A DNA stretch of 64,000 nucleotides from assembly GCA_019359445.1 (NCBI GenBank), contig JAHHHJ010000020.1, positions 1 through 64,000 of the forward strand, in the 5' to 3' direction. The stretch is from Kastovskya adunca ATA6-11-RM4. Lineage in GTDB: Bacteria > Cyanobacteriota > Cyanobacteriia > Cyanobacteriales > Coleofasciculaceae. The notes beneath the pieces were generated by a model. The model saw only the letters and a program-made list of their open reading frames with translations. It was not told where the DNA came from and did not search any database. Both the position numbers and the translations under genes were made by a program. This document shows positions 61,409 to 64,000 of this stretch, piece by piece (position 1 is the first letter of the stretch; each line of letters starts with the position of its first letter).

Positions 61409-62320
61409 ATGAGTCGCGGCATTTATATTATTGCGAATGATAAGGTGACGGAACAGGCGATCGCATTGCTCGAAAGCATTCGTCTGTATGACGCTGATAC
61501 CCCAGTTGTCATGATTCCTTATGACGATAACTATCAAGAGATTGCTAAGGTTCTAAATGAATCCTATGGTGTCACCGTCTACGACGACTTAGAATTTATT
61601 GACCGTTTATCCAAGCAACTACAACAGATATTTGGGGAGAAATTCTTTGCTCGTCCCAATCAATTTCGCAAACAAGCTTGCTGGTTCGGGCCATTTGATG
61701 AATTTATTTACATCGATACGGATATCGTTGTATTTGAAAAAATTGCCGATACTCTCAATTATTTAGAAAATGCTGATTTTATTTGCTGTGATTATCAGCA
61801 TTCTCAAGGAATTACCAACGTCTTTACTCCTAAGGCTTTAGAAGACAAAGTTTTTAATGAAGAGGATTTAAAAGATATTTTCAACGGCGGTTTTTGGGGT
61901 TCCAAGAAACAGCTAATTTCTGAAGAAACTTTGTACGAAACCTTTAGAGAATGTGCTGCCCATCCTGAGTATTTTGATTTCTCTCAAAAAACCTCAGACC
62001 AGCCGATTGTTAACTACATGATTTTGAAGAAAATACCCCGTCGGTTTAATATTGTACGCCGACTAGGTGGAGCGCCGGGAAATTGGGCAGGCAGTAAGCA
62101 TTTCCAAGTCCAAGGCAATAGGTTGAGCGACCCAAACCTCAATCAACCGCTGCAATACTTGCACTGGGCAGGTATTCGGATTGAACCGGGATGTCCCTAT
62201 TGGGAAATTTGGGAACATTACCGCTATCTCAACTCTCCTAAACCGCCGCAAGTCGCCTCAACCAAAAAGTCAAAAACTTTATGGCAACAGCTCAAAGATA
62301 AAATCAAGAGTTTTTCCTAA
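61409..62320 (+). CDS. GT8-like protein, Npun_R2821/R2823 family (second copy)
   Basis: A 303-residue paralogue of the preceding protein, with the same layout: GIYIIANDKVTEQAIALLESI, the DxD in EFIYIDTDIVVFEKI (about 106-108) and YLHWAGI near the C terminus. The C-terminal 25 residues are basic (KKSKTLWQQLKDKIK). It starts 10 bp after the first copy's stop. Acceptor and donor are unknown. Together with the GT10-like gene it defines a three-gene glycan locus. Confidence 0.85.
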   Translation: MSRGIYIIANDKVTEQAIALLESIRLYDADTPVVMIPYDDNYQEIAKVLNESYGVTVYDDLEFIDRLSKQLQQIFGEKFFARPNQFRKQACWFGPFDEFIYIDTDIVVFEKIADTLNYLENADFICCDYQHSQGITNVFTPKALEDKVFNEEDLKDIFNGGFWGSKKQLISEETLYETFRECAAHPEYFDFSQKTSDQPIVNYMILKKIPRRFNIVRRLGGAPGNWAGSKHFQVQGNRLSDPNLNQPLQYLHWAGIRIEPGCPYWEIWEHYRYLNSPKPPQVASTKKSKTLWQQLKDKIKSFS

Positions 62321-62345
62321 TTCAAAAGCGACTGCATGTAAAGTT

Positions 62346-62972
62346 TCACGCTGTCATCTCCCAGGCGGCTTGGAAAAAATCTCGCTCACACAGCATCGCA
62401 TAACGGTAAGTTGATTTGACAGCCTCAGTCATCTTAGCGTAGCGATCGCTGAGACTTTCCAAAGTTTGCGCTAGTTGCTCAAATTCTGGACTGCTATAGG
62501 TGCCAATCCAGTCAACATAATCATGGTCTGGCAATGTTTCTGTCGCCAGTTGTTGTCCTAAAAAAGCATAAAGACGCAGACAAGGTGTCATCGCCGCCGC
62601 AACCAAACCCACATCACTTCCCCAGGCGGTAGCTAGTAAAAAATCAGTGTAGCGACGCGTGGCGGGTGCGGGTTCTACGACGCGCAAGTCCACTCCCCAA
62701 TCAGCGGCGTAGCCTTCATGTAAGCGAAGTTCTTCTAATACGCCAGTGGTGAGGGTATGGAATGCATTAAATCCTTCCCAGTCTGGCGATTTGACCGCCG
62801 CTAGGCTATAAGCACGAGCAAATGCTTCTAAAAAAAAGGCATCTTGACCGACATAGTAAGTAAATCGCTGTCGGTCAAGGGTGCCGCGAGCTACACCCTG
62901 TACAAAAGGATTGTCAAGACAGGCTTGTGCCAAATCTTGATTTAAGTTCCACAAGTCTTTGCTAAGAGTCAT
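62346..62972 (-). CDS. tenA: TenA-family thiaminase II (TenA_C class)
   Basis: A 208-residue helical enzyme. AAMTPCLRLYAFLG (about 129-142) carries the active-site Cys in the classical position. FTYYVGQDAFFLEAFARAY and the C-terminal CERDFFQAAWEM (with the catalytic Glu) complete the TenA_C set. It hydrolyses aminopyrimidine derived from degraded thiamin, so HMP can be reused. It converges with the glycosyltransferase gene, 25 bp away, and has no TPP riboswitch in front of it. Confidence 0.92.
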   Translation of the reverse strand: MTLSKDLWNLNQDLAQACLDNPFVQGVARGTLDRQRFTYYVGQDAFFLEAFARAYSLAAVKSPDWEGFNAFHTLTTGVLEELRLHEGYAADWGVDLRVVEPAPATRRYTDFLLATAWGSDVGLVAAAMTPCLRLYAFLGQQLATETLPDHDYVDWIGTYSSPEFEQLAQTLESLSDRYAKMTEAVKSTYRYAMLCERDFFQAAWEMTA

Positions 62973-63508
62973 GCAGTGCGTTCTAACGAGGCAACTGACT
63001 TACAGTGTTACTTATGATAGCGGGAAGCTGCACACCTGATGAGATAGGGGTCGCATAGGACCAGCTGAATTCCAAGAACAAGCACAGTGAGAAGGTGATC
63101 TTGGCAGCGAGTAGTATTCTTGTGGGCATCGTACACTCCCCATTCGCAGCTAAACTACGGGTTGATTCCCGTGTCTTTACTTTCTGCGATTTCTACCTAA
63201 TCACGGATGATCAAAATCCCTAAAGGTGAGTGACAAAGTTCATTGTTATAAAGTGATAAAAGTCACAGACAATTATGCTAGCTCGAATGCGCTGTTTGAC
63301 CAGAGATAAAGGGATACAAGCCCCGTCCTTCGACAGGCTCAGGAACAACTTCTAGGACGGATTTACCATTTGCTAGGATAGAGATAAGTCGCCATAGGGC
63401 ATTGGGAGACTTTAAACGAACGTCGAGGGATGGTCAGACTATTTCGATAGCACAACCCAATGAAGCGTTAAGGAATCCTCTCTCCTTCAGGAAGAGGAGG
63501 TATGTCAA
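62973..63508. other. Gene-free stretch with a dispersed repeat
   Basis: 536 bp with no gene. TTCGACAGGCTCAGGAAC near 63328-63346 is a commonly dispersed cyanobacterial sequence. No terminator or RNA gene stands out. Confidence 0.4.
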
Positions 63509-64000
63509 TTAAAACAGTAATCGCAGCAGAACTGAGCCAATTGACCCCAGGAAGTTGCCGAAGTTGGAACCGCCACCTTGTCCTCGCTGGGCAGCGTTGC
63601 GGGCGAGTTCCATACCTTTGAGGAAGTTTTGTGCGGATTGGATGCCAACAGCGTTGTTTTGATTAGTGAAGAATTGCTCCGCGATTTGGGCATCTTGGGT
63701 TGCTCCCCTAGAATCGCCGAGGCGGTAGCGGGCAATTCCCCGCGCCAAGTAGGCTGGGGCGAAGTTAGGATCAAGGTTCAGTGATTGATTGTAGTAGGCG
63801 ATCGCTGATTGATAATTTCCTCTCTCAGCCTCACCTACTCCCCAACTGTAGAACTGCTCAGGAGTCCCCGCATTGCTAGGAATGCCCAGCGCTCCCTGCA
63901 CATAAGTCATGGTCAAGTCAACCCCAGCTAAGTTGGCATTAAATAGGTAAGCCTCTCTCAAATCAGCCCCCATCAGATTTGCCCCCGTCAGATTTGCCCC
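63509..64000 (-). CDS. Pentapeptide-repeat/TPR protein, N terminus outside the window
   Basis: 164 codons are visible and the frame runs off the right edge. The first visible part is pentapeptide repeats (GANLT, GANLM, GADLR, EAYLF, NANLA). Next comes a linker, then a TPR unit (YYNQSLNLDPNFAPAYLARGIARYRLGD, about 90-115 of the visible part), and a Gly/Ser-rich hydrophobic C terminus ending LLRLLF. Pentapeptide repeats form a right-handed quadrilateral beta helix. The true start lies beyond base 64000. Function is unknown. Confidence 0.88.
   Translation of the reverse strand, partial: GANLTGANLMGADLREAYLFNANLAGVDLTMTYVQGALGIPSNAGTPEQFYSWGVGEAERGNYQSAIAYYNQSLNLDPNFAPAYLARGIARYRLGDSRGATQDAQIAEQFFTNQNNAVGIQSAQNFLKGMELARNAAQRGQGGGSNFGNFLGSIGSVLLRLLF

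Overview
The window looks like chromosomal DNA of a filamentous cyanobacterium. The palindrome GCGATCGC (HIP1) recurs throughout, inside genes and between them. Many genes belong to families best known from cyanobacteria: exosortase O with its membrane PEP-CTERM partner, GT8-like proteins of the Npun_R2821/R2823 type, SbpA, and several conserved small proteins. The genus cannot be fixed from the sequence alone; an Oscillatoriales/Coleofasciculus-like strain is a guess. No CRISPR array, rRNA operon or complete insertion sequence is visible.

Layout. 0.2-2 kb: a SAM methyltransferase and a HAD hydrolase in tandem, then tRNA-Ala(CGC). 2.2-13.6 kb: a small nonribosomal peptide locus on the minus strand (C-A-PCP; GNAT; TubC dock-C-A-N-methyltransferase-PCP) with a divergent ABC transporter of the SbmA/YddA type. 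My reading of the specificity codes predicts an Ile/Val-like residue followed by N-methyl-Leu; no release domain is visible. 13.7-28.5 kb: mostly housekeeping genes (SbpA, Uup-type ABC-F, a TenA_E protein, a VTT-family membrane protein with a flavin disulfide reductase, IlvC, a SpoIID-like protein, RNase Z). A striking 19-residue repeat protein sits at 18.1 kb. 28.7-35.9 kb: a 1602-aa SF1 helicase/TPR-like protein, an acyltransferase and an M28 peptidase. 36-44 kb: an accessory stretch with BrnT/BrnA, a stand-alone transposase-type zinc-ribbon protein, a frameshifted DUF433 gene, AT-rich orphan genes, an IS5-type fragment and a MITE-like element, interrupted by a DEAD-box helicase (39.4-40.7 kb) and a fructosamine kinase (40.9-41.8 kb). 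44.6-50 kb: a HAD phosphatase, a polyphosphate glucokinase and a LOV-containing c-di-GMP enzyme. 50.5-55 kb: exosortase O and its PEP-CTERM membrane substrate. 55-64 kb: NagB, small proteins, a PKHD hydroxylase, a glycosyltransferase trio, TenA and a pentapeptide/TPR protein cut by the window end.

Recurring theme. Dispersed repeats that are normally intergenic have entered coding sequences without breaking the frame, at three places. A MITE-type element lies in the adenylation domain at 5.04 kb. A C/G-rich palindrome lies in the N-methyltransferase domain at 3.16 kb. A roughly 350-bp composite of 8-bp G-rich units and other repeats lies inside the helicase gene at 31.7 kb, and relatives of all three lie in non-coding DNA of the same window. 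The 8-bp units could make the helicase gene phase-variable.

All calls come from reading the sequence. No database search, structure prediction or expression data were available.
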